A stretch of 64,000 nt of DNA from Ensifer adhaerens (GTDB lineage Bacteria > Pseudomonadota > Alphaproteobacteria > Rhizobiales > Rhizobiaceae), in assembly GCF_001270265.1 (NCBI RefSeq), contig NZ_LGAP01000011.1, forward strand, positions 62,001-126,000, in the 5' to 3' direction. The notes under the pieces were generated by a model that made no database searches, was not told where the DNA came from, and worked only from the letters and a program-made list of their open reading frames with translations. Numbering within the stretch: position 1 is the stretch's first letter; each line of letters opens with the position of its first letter. Below, one piece after another: positions 1-8,058 of this stretch. The position numbers were made by a program, and so were the translations under genes.

Positions 1-2
1 AT

Positions 3-662
3 GGGCTCTCGATCTGGAAGGACCAATTCATCGCGTGGCTCGGCGCCGGCAAGCTGTTGAGCTCTCTTGGTGGGGCCATGAGCTTCCAACTAATCGGCAC
101 GGCCTACGCCACCGAGGGCTTCATACCCGCGGAGTTTCGCGAGCCGGACTGGCTGACGCAGGCGCAAAGCCTGTTCTTCTACGCCCTCCTGCCGTTGGTC
201 TGGCTGGTGATGGCCGCGATCATCAACGGCTATGAACTTTCCACGGCCAGTCCTCGCGCCAGGCCGGCGCCAACCAGGGCCCGGACCTGGCGCACGTGGC
301 TGGCCGATTTTCTCGAACACTTCGTCAGCGATTATCGTTCGCGTTACGGGCCGGTCTGGACGTGCTTGAAGCTGACACTTAGCTCGGGGCTGGCAACCTT
401 GCTTACCTTCATCGTTGCCGATCGGCTAATCGGCTGGCTTGGCGCGTGGCTCTGGTTTGCTACGACGCGGCTGCTCGGTGTTGAAGAATTCGCGACCTGG
501 GAGTTGGCGTTCAGTATTCTGGCCGTCATCATCGGCAGTCCCAGCGATCTCGACGGCGGCATCCTGCTTGATGCCATGCGCATTTCGCTGCTGGCCGCCA
601 TGCTCGAATATGCCATTTCGCGGGCAACGCCTGTGGTCACGCCTAGCTACGCTTCCACTTGA
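3..662 (+). CDS. Membrane protein of unknown function (5' end outside window)
   Basis: The reading frame is open from the first bases of the window, so the N-terminus lies upstream. About 219 residues are visible. Two or more hydrophobic stretches can be seen: one around the LLPLVWLVMAAII segment and another near GLATLLTFIVADRLIGWLGA. A further hydrophobic segment begins at WELAFSILAVIIG. I recognise no catalytic motif. It converges with the next gene and the two reading frames overlap by 20 bases at their 3' ends, so no terminator separates them. It may belong functionally with the three membrane-anchored unknowns that follow on the other strand, but that is only proximity. Confidence 0.6.
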   Translation, partial: GLSIWKDQFIAWLGAGKLLSSLGGAMSFQLIGTAYATEGFIPAEFREPDWLTQAQSLFFYALLPLVWLVMAAIINGYELSTASPRARPAPTRARTWRTWLADFLEHFVSDYRSRYGPVWTCLKLTLSSGLATLLTFIVADRLIGWLGAWLWFATTRLLGVEEFATWELAFSILAVIIGSPSDLDGGILLDAMRISLLAAMLEYAISRATPVVTPSYAST

Positions 663-1182
663 AGACGAGCACGCCGACTTCCCCACCTTGAACTTCAACC
701 ACGAGCGAGAGATCGCTTGCCTTTGCCGGGACGATAAAGCTTTCGACCATTCTGACCGTGCCCCCGTTTCCGGCATTCGCGAAGGCGAGGCTCGAGCAGC
801 GCGGGCGGTCCGCCACTTCGGGATACATCTCGCGTACGATAGGCTCCGACAGCATCAGGGGCTCGAAACGCCGGCCCTCCGCATCCACGAGCCGGACCCG
901 GCACGCGCTCTGGGCCAGCATTGCCAGATCTCTCGGCTCAGTCTCGAATTCAGCCAGAACGATACGCGCCTCGTCCGAAGGACCGGGCAGCCGCTTCAGG
1001 TCGGCAAGCTTCCATTGCCCGCCCGCATAGGGCTGGACCGCGCCGCCTTCGACGACGATGTCGTGCTTGCCGGTAAACACAGGCATCTGGCGCAAACTAT
1101 CCCAGGCGTGGACAACGATCGCCAGCGGCAGCACGGCAACAAGCGCCAGGAGGCAGGTCCAGAACAGACGTCTCTGGCTCAT
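643..1182 (-). CDS. Membrane-anchored protein of unknown function
   Basis: About 179 residues, starting at the MSQRRLF methionine; a longer in-frame start exists 60 bases upstream but would add an Arg-rich stretch ahead of the hydrophobic helix. The N-terminus has a single membrane or signal segment (LFWTCLLALVAVLPLAIVV) followed by a soluble, probably periplasmic, mostly beta domain. It is the last of three consecutive same-strand genes: 13 bases separate it from the gene upstream, which indicates one transcript. I do not recognise the family. The soluble part contains two cysteines, in ACRVRL and RPRCSSL, which could form a disulfide in the periplasm. Confidence 0.6.
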   Translation of the reverse strand: MSQRRLFWTCLLALVAVLPLAIVVHAWDSLRQMPVFTGKHDIVVEGGAVQPYAGGQWKLADLKRLPGPSDEARIVLAEFETEPRDLAMLAQSACRVRLVDAEGRRFEPLMLSEPIVREMYPEVADRPRCSSLAFANAGNGGTVRMVESFIVPAKASDLSLVVEVQGGEVGVLVFKWKRS

Positions 1183-1195
1183 GGTCGGCCCCTTG

Positions 1196-1792
1196 TCATT
1201 TCGCCGCCAATGTCCACGGCATGCTGCCGCTACCGCGCGCAAGCGTGATCGATGGTTTGATCTCCAGCTGCGCCTTCTGGTCGAGATCGATCCAAAGCTC
1301 TTCGCCGAGAGGCGTCAACGCCGAGCGCGCGATGAGCAGACGTCCGCCTTTGATCGCAGTCTCCGGCAATTCGAATGCGATCAGCACCGGCTTGGGCAAG
1401 CCCGGCTCCAGTCGCTCGGTCGGCAGGTAGCCGCCGCGCATGGTCGAGAAACGTTGACTAAGGGCATACCGGATACCGCCCGGCGACAACCATTCCGCCG
1501 ACAGCAACGTCAGGCTTTCCTTCTTGGCAACCGCTGCACCTTCGATGATCAGCCAGACGCCCGAGCTTGAATAGTCGCGCACCCGACCGAAACTTTCCGT
1601 CTTGACCACCCGCGCCAGGTGCACGTTCGCGGCACCATAGGCAAAGGCATGGCCTTCCACCCGCTCGCCCGCCTTGCCACGGATCGCGATCGGCGACGTG
1701 ATATCACCATAGCCCGGCGTATTGTGCTGCATGACGAAGAGCACGAGGGCGCCAAGCCCGAGCAACAGGATCGAGCGCAGCACCGCCATCAT
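1196..1792 (-). CDS. Membrane-anchored protein of unknown function
   Basis: 198 residues with an N-terminal membrane anchor (ILLLGLGALVLFVM) and a soluble beta-rich remainder. The start codon overlaps the stop of the upstream gene in an ATGA arrangement, so translation is probably coupled. It shares general architecture (one N-terminal helix, then about 160 residues outside the membrane) with both operon neighbours, which suggests that the three proteins form one envelope complex; that is inference. No enzyme motif was seen. Confidence 0.62.
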   Translation of the reverse strand: MMAVLRSILLLGLGALVLFVMQHNTPGYGDITSPIAIRGKAGERVEGHAFAYGAANVHLARVVKTESFGRVRDYSSSGVWLIIEGAAVAKKESLTLLSAEWLSPGGIRYALSQRFSTMRGGYLPTERLEPGLPKPVLIAFELPETAIKGGRLLIARSALTPLGEELWIDLDQKAQLEIKPSITLARGSGSMPWTLAAK

Positions 1793-2388
1793 TGCACCGC
1801 CTCGTCCGGTTGCCCACTCACGGCCATTTCGACGATGGCAGCCTTACCGTCTTCAAACCATCCGGGCGCACCATAGAGATTGTCGCGCGGCTTGTAGATC
1901 TGCTTGGCGACCGAGAAGCGCAGTGCCTTCGGGCTCGGAGAACCCTCCGGCCATTCCCAAACTGCAATCACCTTCTCCGGCATGCCAGGGTTGATCGCGC
2001 TCGCGATCCATTTGTCACGGGCGAGGTAGTACACCGGCTCAGGGAGCTTGATCGAAGGTAGCATCTCGATCGAGATCAGCCGCATGAAGGCATTGCTTGT
2101 CGCAGCCGAGCGGTTGTCGAGTTCGAGGTCGACCGTCAAGAACCGCTTGGCGTCGACCGGTTTGGTTCCCGTTGGGGGAACCGCGGCCATCGAGGCATTG
2201 TTTATCGTGACAAGCCAACGACCTGTGTCGATTGGCTCGTCCTTTTTGACAAGCTCGACGGGAGCGGGATTGGCTGCCTCGTAGACTGCCGTTGCGAAGG
2301 AGACGGCTGCCGCCACCATGCCTCCGATGCCTGTCACGAGCATCGCCGGAAGACGCCGCTTCAATTTCGACCGTCGCGCGATCGGCAT
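1789..2388 (-). CDS. Membrane-anchored protein of unknown function, first of a three-gene operon
   Basis: About 199 residues from the MPIARR start, which has a good ribosome-binding site (ggaggtg) directly upstream; a longer frame begins at 2454. A basic N-terminus precedes a membrane helix (MLVTGIGGMVAAAVSFATAV), followed by a soluble domain with the phrase FLTVDLELDNRSAAT. That wording is typical of immunoglobulin-like beta domains that compare a modified with an unmodified state, but I cannot name the family. It ends inside the start codon of the next gene. Confidence 0.62.
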   Translation of the reverse strand: MPIARRSKLKRRLPAMLVTGIGGMVAAAVSFATAVYEAANPAPVELVKKDEPIDTGRWLVTINNASMAAVPPTGTKPVDAKRFLTVDLELDNRSAATSNAFMRLISIEMLPSIKLPEPVYYLARDKWIASAINPGMPEKVIAVWEWPEGSPSPKALRFSVAKQIYKPRDNLYGAPGWFEDGKAAIVEMAVSGQPDEAVQ

Positions 2389-2487
2389 CGCACCTCCGCC
2401 TAGCTTTGATCGCTCCTGCAACCGGAAGATAGTGTGACTTACCCGGGAAATCAAAGCTCTCAGATTTTTCAGCAGCCCGCCACCGTT

Positions 2488-2961
2488 TCACGGCCGGCAA
2501 TGCCGAGAGCATTCGCGACCTATCTTGATCTTGCGAACCTCACCCAATTCTTCGTCTTCGGCGGGCGGCCGCCTCTCGTAGATGAGCTTGACAGGCGGTG
2601 ATGGACTGCGGTCGCTCTTCGTCATCAAGGCGACGAACAACCGGCTACCTGCGAGAGCGAGATACACCTCGAACGGTGCATGAGGATATTTGCCGCCGAT
2701 GTCGGGCTGCCATCGTCCGGTTCCGCTAGCGTAGGACGCATAGACATAACTGTCGGCGGCCGCGACGGCCGACCAGCCTGCTTCGCTGACAATGGTCAAA
2801 ACAGTGCCGTGCCGGGCGATGCTGAGACAGCCCTCATAACCGATAGGCTTCGCGCCAACTTCGCGCCAGAGTCCGAAAAATTCGCCGTCGTCCGCCCGTG
2901 CGGGTTGCGTCGCCAGTAGCAAAGCACCGATCAGAACCAGTACGCCGATGCGTCCCCTCAA
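2488..2961 (-). CDS. Exported protein of unknown function
   Basis: 157 residues with a clear signal peptide (VLVLIGALLLATQPARA, cleavage expected after ARA), so it is exported to the periplasm. The start is a TTG with an upstream gagggg ribosome-binding site. The mature domain begins DDGEFFGLWREVG and reads like a small lipocalin- or DUF2147-type domain in which an early FxGxW segment opens a beta barrel. That resemblance is weak. A 99-base gap separates it from the three-gene membrane operon downstream, so it may be transcribed alone or be the first gene of that operon. Confidence 0.6.
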   Translation of the reverse strand: MRGRIGVLVLIGALLLATQPARADDGEFFGLWREVGAKPIGYEGCLSIARHGTVLTIVSEAGWSAVAAADSYVYASYASGTGRWQPDIGGKYPHAPFEVYLALAGSRLFVALMTKSDRSPSPPVKLIYERRPPAEDEELGEVRKIKIGRECSRHCRP

Positions 2962-3065
2962 CGAAGCGCCCCTCTATGAAGCCGTTTAGAACCATTTCCT
3001 ATTGGTCGATTCGGGCGGAGAGAGAGACCTGTGCGGGCGAAATCGAAGAGCCACAACCAAACAGA

Positions 3066-3803
3066 CTACGTTTCGATCCTCAGCTTCATTCGGTCGGCAG
3101 CAAAACAGCTACGGGAATACTCCACCGGTCTGCCGTCGAGGTCCGCATTGACCGACTGAGCTTCAAGCACGATCGCGCCTGCCGAGAGTTTCAGCATGGA
3201 GAGCTCGTCGCCGTCGGCATGGCGGGCGACGATCTCGGTCGAGACGCGCACGTAGTCGTCGAGGCCGTGGGCGGCAAACGCCTTTGTCACAGAATGCAGT
3301 TCCTCGAACTCCTCCGCCATCCGGGGAAAGCGCGCGGCGGGATAATAGCTTGCCGAAACGGACAGCGGCCTGCCGTCGCCGCTGCTGACGGTGCGCAATT
3401 CGATCACCGGTTCACCGGGCGCAATGCCCAATGCTGAGGCAATGTCGCCAAATGCCCGCAGTTCGGCATGGCCGAGCAGGCGGGTGCCGATCTCCTTCAC
3501 CTGCCGCCCGAGCCCCTGCGAGAAGCGGGTGCGACGGGAGATCGGATAGCTCACGCGCTCCTTGCGCTCGATCATCGTGCCGCGGCCCTGGACGGCCCGA
3601 ACCAAACCCTCCTCGGCAAGGGCGGCAAGCGCGCTTCTCACCGTATGCCTGTTGACGCCGAACTCGCCGGCAAGGACCGTTTCTGGCGGCACCATGCCGG
3701 CAGCATCGTAATCGCCATTGCTTATTGCCAGTCGGATCCGGTCTGCGATCTGTCGCCAGAGCGCGACGCCTGTCTGCCGTTCAACCACTTTTCGCTTTGC
3801 CAT
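3066..3803 (-). CDS. phnF: GntR/HutC-family regulator of phosphonate metabolism
   Basis: 245 residues. An N-terminal winged helix-turn-helix (about residues 10-75, with the family segment PPETVLAGEFGVNRHTVRSA) is followed by a UTRA ligand-binding domain (about 95-240). It is divergent from the C-P lyase operon, the usual place for PhnF. The ATG lies against a PHO box and about 50 bases from a TGTCTA-N6-TAGACA palindrome, so it probably represses the operon and perhaps itself. In the family the inducer is thought to be a phosphonate or organophosphate; nothing in the sequence identifies it. Confidence 0.88.
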   Translation of the reverse strand: MAKRKVVERQTGVALWRQIADRIRLAISNGDYDAAGMVPPETVLAGEFGVNRHTVRSALAALAEEGLVRAVQGRGTMIERKERVSYPISRRTRFSQGLGRQVKEIGTRLLGHAELRAFGDIASALGIAPGEPVIELRTVSSGDGRPLSVSASYYPAARFPRMAEEFEELHSVTKAFAAHGLDDYVRVSTEIVARHADGDELSMLKLSAGAIVLEAQSVNADLDGRPVEYSRSCFAADRMKLRIET

Positions 3804-3819
3804 GTCACAAGCCTGTCAT
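3802..3819 (+). promoter_or_regulatory. PHO box (PhoB binding site) for the phn operon
   Basis: The 18 bases read ATGTCAC-AAGC-CTGTCAT. These are two TGTCA direct repeats with start-to-start spacing of 11, exactly the PhoB consensus layout (CTGTCAT-N4-CTGTCAT). The site sits about 70 bases upstream of phnG. A possible -10 element (TAAGAT at 3842-3847) follows at about the distance expected of a Pho promoter. Induction of C-P lyase under phosphate starvation is well established in enterobacteria and rhizobia. The box abuts the phnF start codon, so PhoB binding may also affect phnF. Confidence 0.75.
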
Positions 3820-3854
3820 TTGCGGACGTTATGGAAAAGCATAAGATGTACAGT

Positions 3855-3872
3855 TGTCTAGATCAATAGACA
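3855..3872. promoter_or_regulatory. Palindrome, probable PhnF operator
   Basis: TGTCTA-GATCAA-TAGACA is a perfect 6-base inverted repeat with a 6-base spacer. It lies downstream of the PHO box and candidate -10 element and just ahead of the phnG ribosome-binding site. This is the size and symmetry expected for a HutC-subfamily GntR dimer and the position expected for a repressor. Assignment to PhnF is inference from position. Confidence 0.5.
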
Positions 3873-3887
3873 TTTGAGGTGAAAGTG

Positions 3888-4355
3888 ATGGATGCGAAGC
3901 TGAAACAGGAAAGTCCGCCGGACACGGCGCGCAAGGCAGGCATGCGGCTGCTGGCCCGCGCGTCTTCGGAAGAACTCAACGCAGCCTGGGAAGCGCTTGC
4001 CGACAAGCCCGATGTCTCGCCCGTTCGCGGACCGGAAACGGGCCTCGTCATGGTTCGCGGCCGCATCGGCGGCGGCGGCGATGCCTTCAATCTCGGCGAG
4101 GCAACCGTGTCGCGCGCAACGATCCGGCTTTCCACCGGCGAAATCGGCCATGGTCAGTTGCTCGGCACGGACAAGCAGCGTGCGCGCCTTGCCGCAATCT
4201 TCGATGCACTCTTCCAGCGTAACGGCGATCGCGCAACTGTCGAGGCGCTTCACCGGAAGATTGCTTCGCGCATCGCGGCAGAAGATCGCCGAACGGCCGA
4301 AGAAACCGCGGCGACCCGCGTCGACTTTTTCACCATGGTTCGCGGAGACGACTGA
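3888..4355 (+). CDS. phnG: C-P lyase core subunit PhnG
   Basis: 155 residues. PhnG is part of the PhnGHIJ core complex that transfers phosphonate onto the ribose of ATP and then cleaves the C-P bond. The characteristic blocks RKAGMRLLARAS, TGLVMVRGRIGGGG and NLGEATVSRATIRL are present. I prefer the ATG at 3888, which has GAGG upstream, over a GTG nine bases earlier. Its stop overlaps the phnH start (TGATG), so translation is coupled. It is the first gene of the operon driven by the PHO-box promoter. Confidence 0.93.
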   Translation: MDAKLKQESPPDTARKAGMRLLARASSEELNAAWEALADKPDVSPVRGPETGLVMVRGRIGGGGDAFNLGEATVSRATIRLSTGEIGHGQLLGTDKQRARLAAIFDALFQRNGDRATVEALHRKIASRIAAEDRRTAEETAATRVDFFTMVRGDD

Positions 4356-4963
4356 TGGCCAGCCAATCGCAAATCTACGCCGGCGCCTTCGCGGACCCGG
4401 TCTTTTCCGCCCAATCCGTATTCAAGAGCCTGATGGACGGCTTTGCCCGCCCGGGGCAGATCGTCCGTCTCGAGGCCTCGAGCACGCCGCCGGCACCAAT
4501 GGGTGCGGCTGCCGGGGCCGTGGCGCTGACGCTGTGCGATCATGACACGGCCGTCTGGCTGACGCCTTCGCTTGCCAAATCCGCCGTACCGCAGTGGATC
4601 GCCTTCCACACCGGCGCGACCGTGACCAACAGCAAGACGGACGCCCGTTTTGCATTTGTTGAAAAAGGCGCGCCGGTTCCAGGCTTCGACCAGTTTTCCC
4701 TCGGCACGCAGGAATATCCGGATCGCTCGACGACGCTCGTCATCGAGATCGAAGCGCTGACCGGCGGCAAGCCGCTTATCTGTCGCGGGCCGGGTATCAA
4801 GGATGACGTCACCATCGCGGTGCGTGGCCTGCCGGACGTCTTCCTCGATTTCTGGAGCGCCAACCGCGCGATCTTCCCGCGCGGCATCGACCTCGTGCTG
4901 ACGGCAGGCGACAGCGTTCTCTGCCTGCCGCGCACGTCAAGACTTGTCCGACAGGAGGCATAA
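4355..4963 (+). CDS. phnH: C-P lyase core subunit PhnH
   Basis: 202 residues, normal length. PhnH forms a dimer in the PhnGHIJ core and is needed for alkylphosphonate attachment to ATP. The conserved N-terminal block, a phenylalanine-rich start followed by FKSLMDGFARPGQI, is clear, as is the segment ALTLCDHDTAVWL. The C-terminal CRGPGIKDDV block is also typical. It is translationally coupled to phnG and separated from phnI by three bases. Confidence 0.93.
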   Translation: MASQSQIYAGAFADPVFSAQSVFKSLMDGFARPGQIVRLEASSTPPAPMGAAAGAVALTLCDHDTAVWLTPSLAKSAVPQWIAFHTGATVTNSKTDARFAFVEKGAPVPGFDQFSLGTQEYPDRSTTLVIEIEALTGGKPLICRGPGIKDDVTIAVRGLPDVFLDFWSANRAIFPRGIDLVLTAGDSVLCLPRTSRLVRQEA

Positions 4964-4966
4964 CCA

Positions 4967-6076
4967 ATGTATGTTGCAGTGAAAGGCGGCGAAGCCGCCA
5001 TTGCCAACGCCCACCGCCTCCTCGCAGACCGCCGCCGCGGCGACCGCACGCTACCGTCGATCACGATCCAGCAGGTCGTCGAACAGCTTGGCCTTGCCGT
5101 CGACCGCGTCATGGCCGAGGCCTCGCTCTACGACCGGGAGCTCGCAGCGCTTGCCGTGCGCCAGGCGCGCGGCGACATGATCGAAGCAATCTTCATCCTG
5201 CGCGCCTACCGCACGACGTTGCCGCGCTTCGGTTATTCCGAGCCGGTGAACACCGCAACCATGAAGGTCGAGCGCCGCGTCTCCGCCACCTACAAGGATC
5301 TGCCCGGCGGACAATTGCTCGGGCCGACCTTCGACTACACCCATCGTCTGCTCGATCCCTCATTGATCGATGACGCGGCGGTCGAGGAGCCGGCCGTCAA
5401 GGAGCCGGGCGAGCATGTGATGCGTGTCTCGGACATTCTCGACGGCGAAGGTCTGATCGAAGGCGACGGCCGCATGCCTGAGGGCCACGTCATGGGCGAC
5501 CTCACCCGCGAGCCGATGGAGTTTCCGATGGCCCGCGACCTGCGGCTGCAGGCTTTGGCACGCGGCGACGAAGGCTTTCTGCTGGCGCTCGCCTACTCCA
5601 CCCAGCGCGGCTATGGCCGCACACACCCCTTTGTCGGCGAAGTCCGCATCGGTGAAGTCGAAGTCGAACTGGACCTGCCCGAACTCGGCTTTGCGGTCTC
5701 GCTCGGCGTCGTCCGCGTCACCGAATGCCAGATGGTCAACCAGTTCATGGGTTCGGCCAAGCAGCCGCCGCAGTTCACCCGCGGCTACGGCCTCGTCTTC
5801 GGCCAGAGCGAGCGCAAGGCCATGTCGATGTCGCTCGTCGACCGGGCGCTACGCACCGACGAATTCAGCGAGGATATCGTGGCGCCGGCCCAGGACCAGG
5901 AGTTCGTCATCTCGCATGCGGATAACGTTCAGGCGACCGGCTTCGTCGAGCATCTCAAGCTGCCGCACTATGTCGATTTCCAGGCCGAACTCGACCTCGT
6001 CCGCCGCATGCGCCGCGACTACGAAGCCGCCAATTCAGGTGAACCGACGAAGGAACGACGGGAGGCGGCCGAATGA
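4967..6076 (+). CDS. phnI: C-P lyase core subunit PhnI (nucleosidase/transferase subunit)
   Basis: 369 residues, as expected for the family. PhnI displaces adenine from the nucleotide and, within PhnGHI, makes alpha-D-ribose 1-methylphosphonate 5-triphosphate-type products. It starts MYVAVKGGEAAIANAH, a highly conserved opening, and has the central ARDLRLQALARGDEGFLLALAYS region. The stop is followed by an unusual 265-base gap before phnJ; the other genes of the operon overlap or nearly so. Confidence 0.94.
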   Translation: MYVAVKGGEAAIANAHRLLADRRRGDRTLPSITIQQVVEQLGLAVDRVMAEASLYDRELAALAVRQARGDMIEAIFILRAYRTTLPRFGYSEPVNTATMKVERRVSATYKDLPGGQLLGPTFDYTHRLLDPSLIDDAAVEEPAVKEPGEHVMRVSDILDGEGLIEGDGRMPEGHVMGDLTREPMEFPMARDLRLQALARGDEGFLLALAYSTQRGYGRTHPFVGEVRIGEVEVELDLPELGFAVSLGVVRVTECQMVNQFMGSAKQPPQFTRGYGLVFGQSERKAMSMSLVDRALRTDEFSEDIVAPAQDQEFVISHADNVQATGFVEHLKLPHYVDFQAELDLVRRMRRDYEAANSGEPTKERREAAE

Positions 6077-6105
6077 TCGGGAATGCCTCTGCGAGCAGTA
6101 GCTAT

Positions 6106-6297
6106 TCAGTCGCCGCCGCCGCCATCTCCACCGCCGCAATCGCCGCCGCTGTCCCGGGCAAACACGACACCGGCATCGCCGGAGCCATCGTTCTTACGCG
6201 CCTTGACCGGCTCGTGCCGGGCACTGCGGGCGACCCAGAACAGGGCGGTTACCGCCGCGGCGCAGATCACCACGACCCAGAAGACTATCTCGCTCAA
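6106..6297 (-). CDS. Possible small membrane protein with Gly-rich tail, antisense inside the phn operon
   Basis: 63 residues from a TTG start, on the strand opposite to phn, filling the phnI-phnJ gap. The N-terminus is one strong membrane helix (IVFWVVVICAAAVTALFWV), then a basic linker, then a tail of Gly, Asp and one Cys. Small proteins with a membrane helix and a GGGD-type tail are common in alphaproteobacteria, which favours this frame. The sense strand is also open across the same gap (6073-6345) and makes ATGA overlaps with both phnI and phnJ, but its product is low-complexity and Ala-rich. Only one is likely real; I favour the antisense frame slightly. Confidence 0.4.
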   Translation of the reverse strand: MSEIVFWVVVICAAAVTALFWVARSARHEPVKARKNDGSGDAGVVFARDSGGDCGGGDGGGGD

Positions 6298-6341
6298 ATC
6301 CCGGCCCCATCAGCGGTCGACTATGTTGAGGGTAATCAGCG

Positions 6342-7220
6342 ATGAACGACCTAGCCACCTATAATTTCGCCTATCTGGACGAACAGACGAAGCGCATGAT
6401 CCGCCGCGCCATCCTGAAGGCGATCGCCATCCCCGGTTACCAGGTTCCCTTCGCCTCGCGTGAAATGCCGATGCCCTACGGCTGGGGTACCGGCGGCGTG
6501 CAGGTCACCGCCTCGATCCTCGGCCCGAAGGACGTGCTGAAGGTCATCGACCAGGGCGCCGACGATACGACCAACGCCGTGTCGATCCGCGCCTTCTTCC
6601 AGAAGGTCGCCGATGTCGCCGTGACGACGAAGACGAAGGAGGCGACCATTATCCAGACGCGCCACCGCATTCCCGAGGAAGGCCTGCGGGAGGGCCAGAC
6701 GCTCGTCTATCAGGTACCGATCCCGGAACCCTTGCGCTTCCTGGAACCGCGCGAGACCGAGACCCGCAAGATGCATGCGCTCGAAGAATACGGGCTGATG
6801 CACGTGAAGCTCTACGAGGACATTGCCCGCAACGGCCACATCGCCACCACCTATGCCTATCCGGTGAAGGTCGAGGGTCGCTACGTCATGGATCCCTCGC
6901 CGACGCCGAAGTTCGACAATCCGAAGATGCATATGTCGGAAGCGCTCCAGCTTTTTGGCGCCGGCCGTGAAAAGCGCATCTATGCGGTTCCGCCCTATAC
7001 TGAGGTCGTCAGCCTCGATTTCGACGATCATCCCTTCGAGGTGCAGAAGTTCGACAAGCCCTGCGCGCTCTGCGGCGCCGAGAACGTCTACCTTGACGAA
7101 GTGGTGCTCGACGACAAGGGCGGACGCATGTTCGTCTGCTCGGACACCGACCATTGCGAAGACCGCCGCGACTGCGGCCATGCTGGACACATGCTTGCCC
7201 GCCAGGAGGCTGCAGAATGA
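6342..7220 (+). CDS. phnJ: C-P lyase radical-SAM subunit PhnJ
   Basis: 292 residues. PhnJ is the radical S-adenosylmethionine enzyme that breaks the carbon-phosphorus bond, releasing an alkane and the ribose cyclic phosphate. The unusual C-terminal cysteine motif CX2CX21CX5C of this family is intact: it runs from CALC through FVCSD to DHC near residues 240-275. That argues for a functional 4Fe-4S site. The start overlaps the stop of the sense-strand frame filling the gap, and the stop overlaps the phnK start (ATGA). Confidence 0.96.
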   Translation: MNDLATYNFAYLDEQTKRMIRRAILKAIAIPGYQVPFASREMPMPYGWGTGGVQVTASILGPKDVLKVIDQGADDTTNAVSIRAFFQKVADVAVTTKTKEATIIQTRHRIPEEGLREGQTLVYQVPIPEPLRFLEPRETETRKMHALEEYGLMHVKLYEDIARNGHIATTYAYPVKVEGRYVMDPSPTPKFDNPKMHMSEALQLFGAGREKRIYAVPPYTEVVSLDFDDHPFEVQKFDKPCALCGAENVYLDEVVLDDKGGRMFVCSDTDHCEDRRDCGHAGHMLARQEAAE

Positions 7221-7993
7221 GCGCCGTACCGCTTCTTAAAGTCAATGACGTCTCAAAATTTTACGGCAGCCGCATCGGATGCCGGAATGTCTCCTTCGAC
7301 CTCTTCTCCGGCGAAGTGCTGGCGATCGTCGGAGAATCCGGCTCGGGTAAGACTACGCTTCTGTCCTGCCTTTCGACCCGGCTGATGCCGACATCGGGCA
7401 TCGTCGAATACCATATGCGCGATGGCCAGTACCGTGACCTGGCGCGCATGGGCGAGGCCGAGCGGCGCTTCCTGATGCGCACCGACTGGGGCTTCGTCCA
7501 CCAGAACCCGGCCGATGGCCTCCGGATGACGGTCTCGGCCGGCGCCAATGTCGGCGAGCGACTGATGGCCGTTGGCGACCGGCACTACGGCAACATCCGT
7601 GTCGCCGCCAGCGATTGGCTCGAACGCGTCGAGATCGGCATCGACCGCATCGACGACCAGCCCCGCGCCTTTTCGGGCGGCATGCGCCAGCGCCTGCAGA
7701 TTGCCCGCAATCTCGTCACCTCCCCTCGCCTCGTCTTCATGGACGAGCCGACCGGCGGCCTTGACGTTTCGGTCCAGGCGCGCCTGCTCGATCTGGTGCG
7801 CGGTCTTGTGCATGATCTCGGCCTTGCGGCCATCATCGTCACTCACGATCTCGCCGTCGCACGGCTTTTATCGCACCGCATAATGGTGATGAAGGACGGC
7901 GCCGTCATTGAGCAGGGACTGACCGACCGTGTGCTCGACGATCCGCGCGAGCCCTATACCCAGCTCCTCGTGTCCTCCATCCTGCAGGTATGA
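7217..7993 (+). CDS. phnK: C-P lyase ABC-type ATPase PhnK
   Basis: 258 residues. This ABC-fold ATPase binds the C-P lyase core complex rather than a membrane transporter. It has Walker A GESGSGKTT, signature FSGGMRQRLQIARN, Walker B LVFMDEPTGGLD and the switch histidine in IIVTHDLAV. It starts inside the phnJ stop (ATGA). Of the core genes it is the last one tightly packed; a palindromic repeat separates it from phnL. Confidence 0.94.
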   Translation: MSAVPLLKVNDVSKFYGSRIGCRNVSFDLFSGEVLAIVGESGSGKTTLLSCLSTRLMPTSGIVEYHMRDGQYRDLARMGEAERRFLMRTDWGFVHQNPADGLRMTVSAGANVGERLMAVGDRHYGNIRVAASDWLERVEIGIDRIDDQPRAFSGGMRQRLQIARNLVTSPRLVFMDEPTGGLDVSVQARLLDLVRGLVHDLGLAAIIVTHDLAVARLLSHRIMVMKDGAVIEQGLTDRVLDDPREPYTQLLVSSILQV

Positions 7994-7994
7994 C

Positions 7995-8042
7995 GCATGA
8001 TCCCGAAAAGTGAAAATCGGTTTTCGGTCAAGATCATGCGCA
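7995..8042. repeat. Rhizobial palindromic intergenic repeat between phnK and phnL
   Basis: Nested inverted repeats: CGCATGATC at 7995-8003 pairs with GATCATGCG at 8033-8041, and CCGAAAA pairs with TTTTCGG inside. The pattern (GCATGATC...CGAAAAGTG...GGTTTTCGG...GATCATGC) matches the short mosaic repeats scattered between genes of Rhizobiaceae. The transcript would fold into a hairpin inside the operon, which could stabilise the upstream mRNA or attenuate phnL. Confidence 0.7.
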
Positions 8043-8058
8043 AAGGAAAGTAAGTATC

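Noticed and set aside
439..1248. Long plus-strand frame opposite the first unknown membrane genes
   Set aside because: It runs antisense to two better genes with membrane anchors and start signals; its product is Arg/His-rich as expected of the complementary strand of GC-rich coding DNA.
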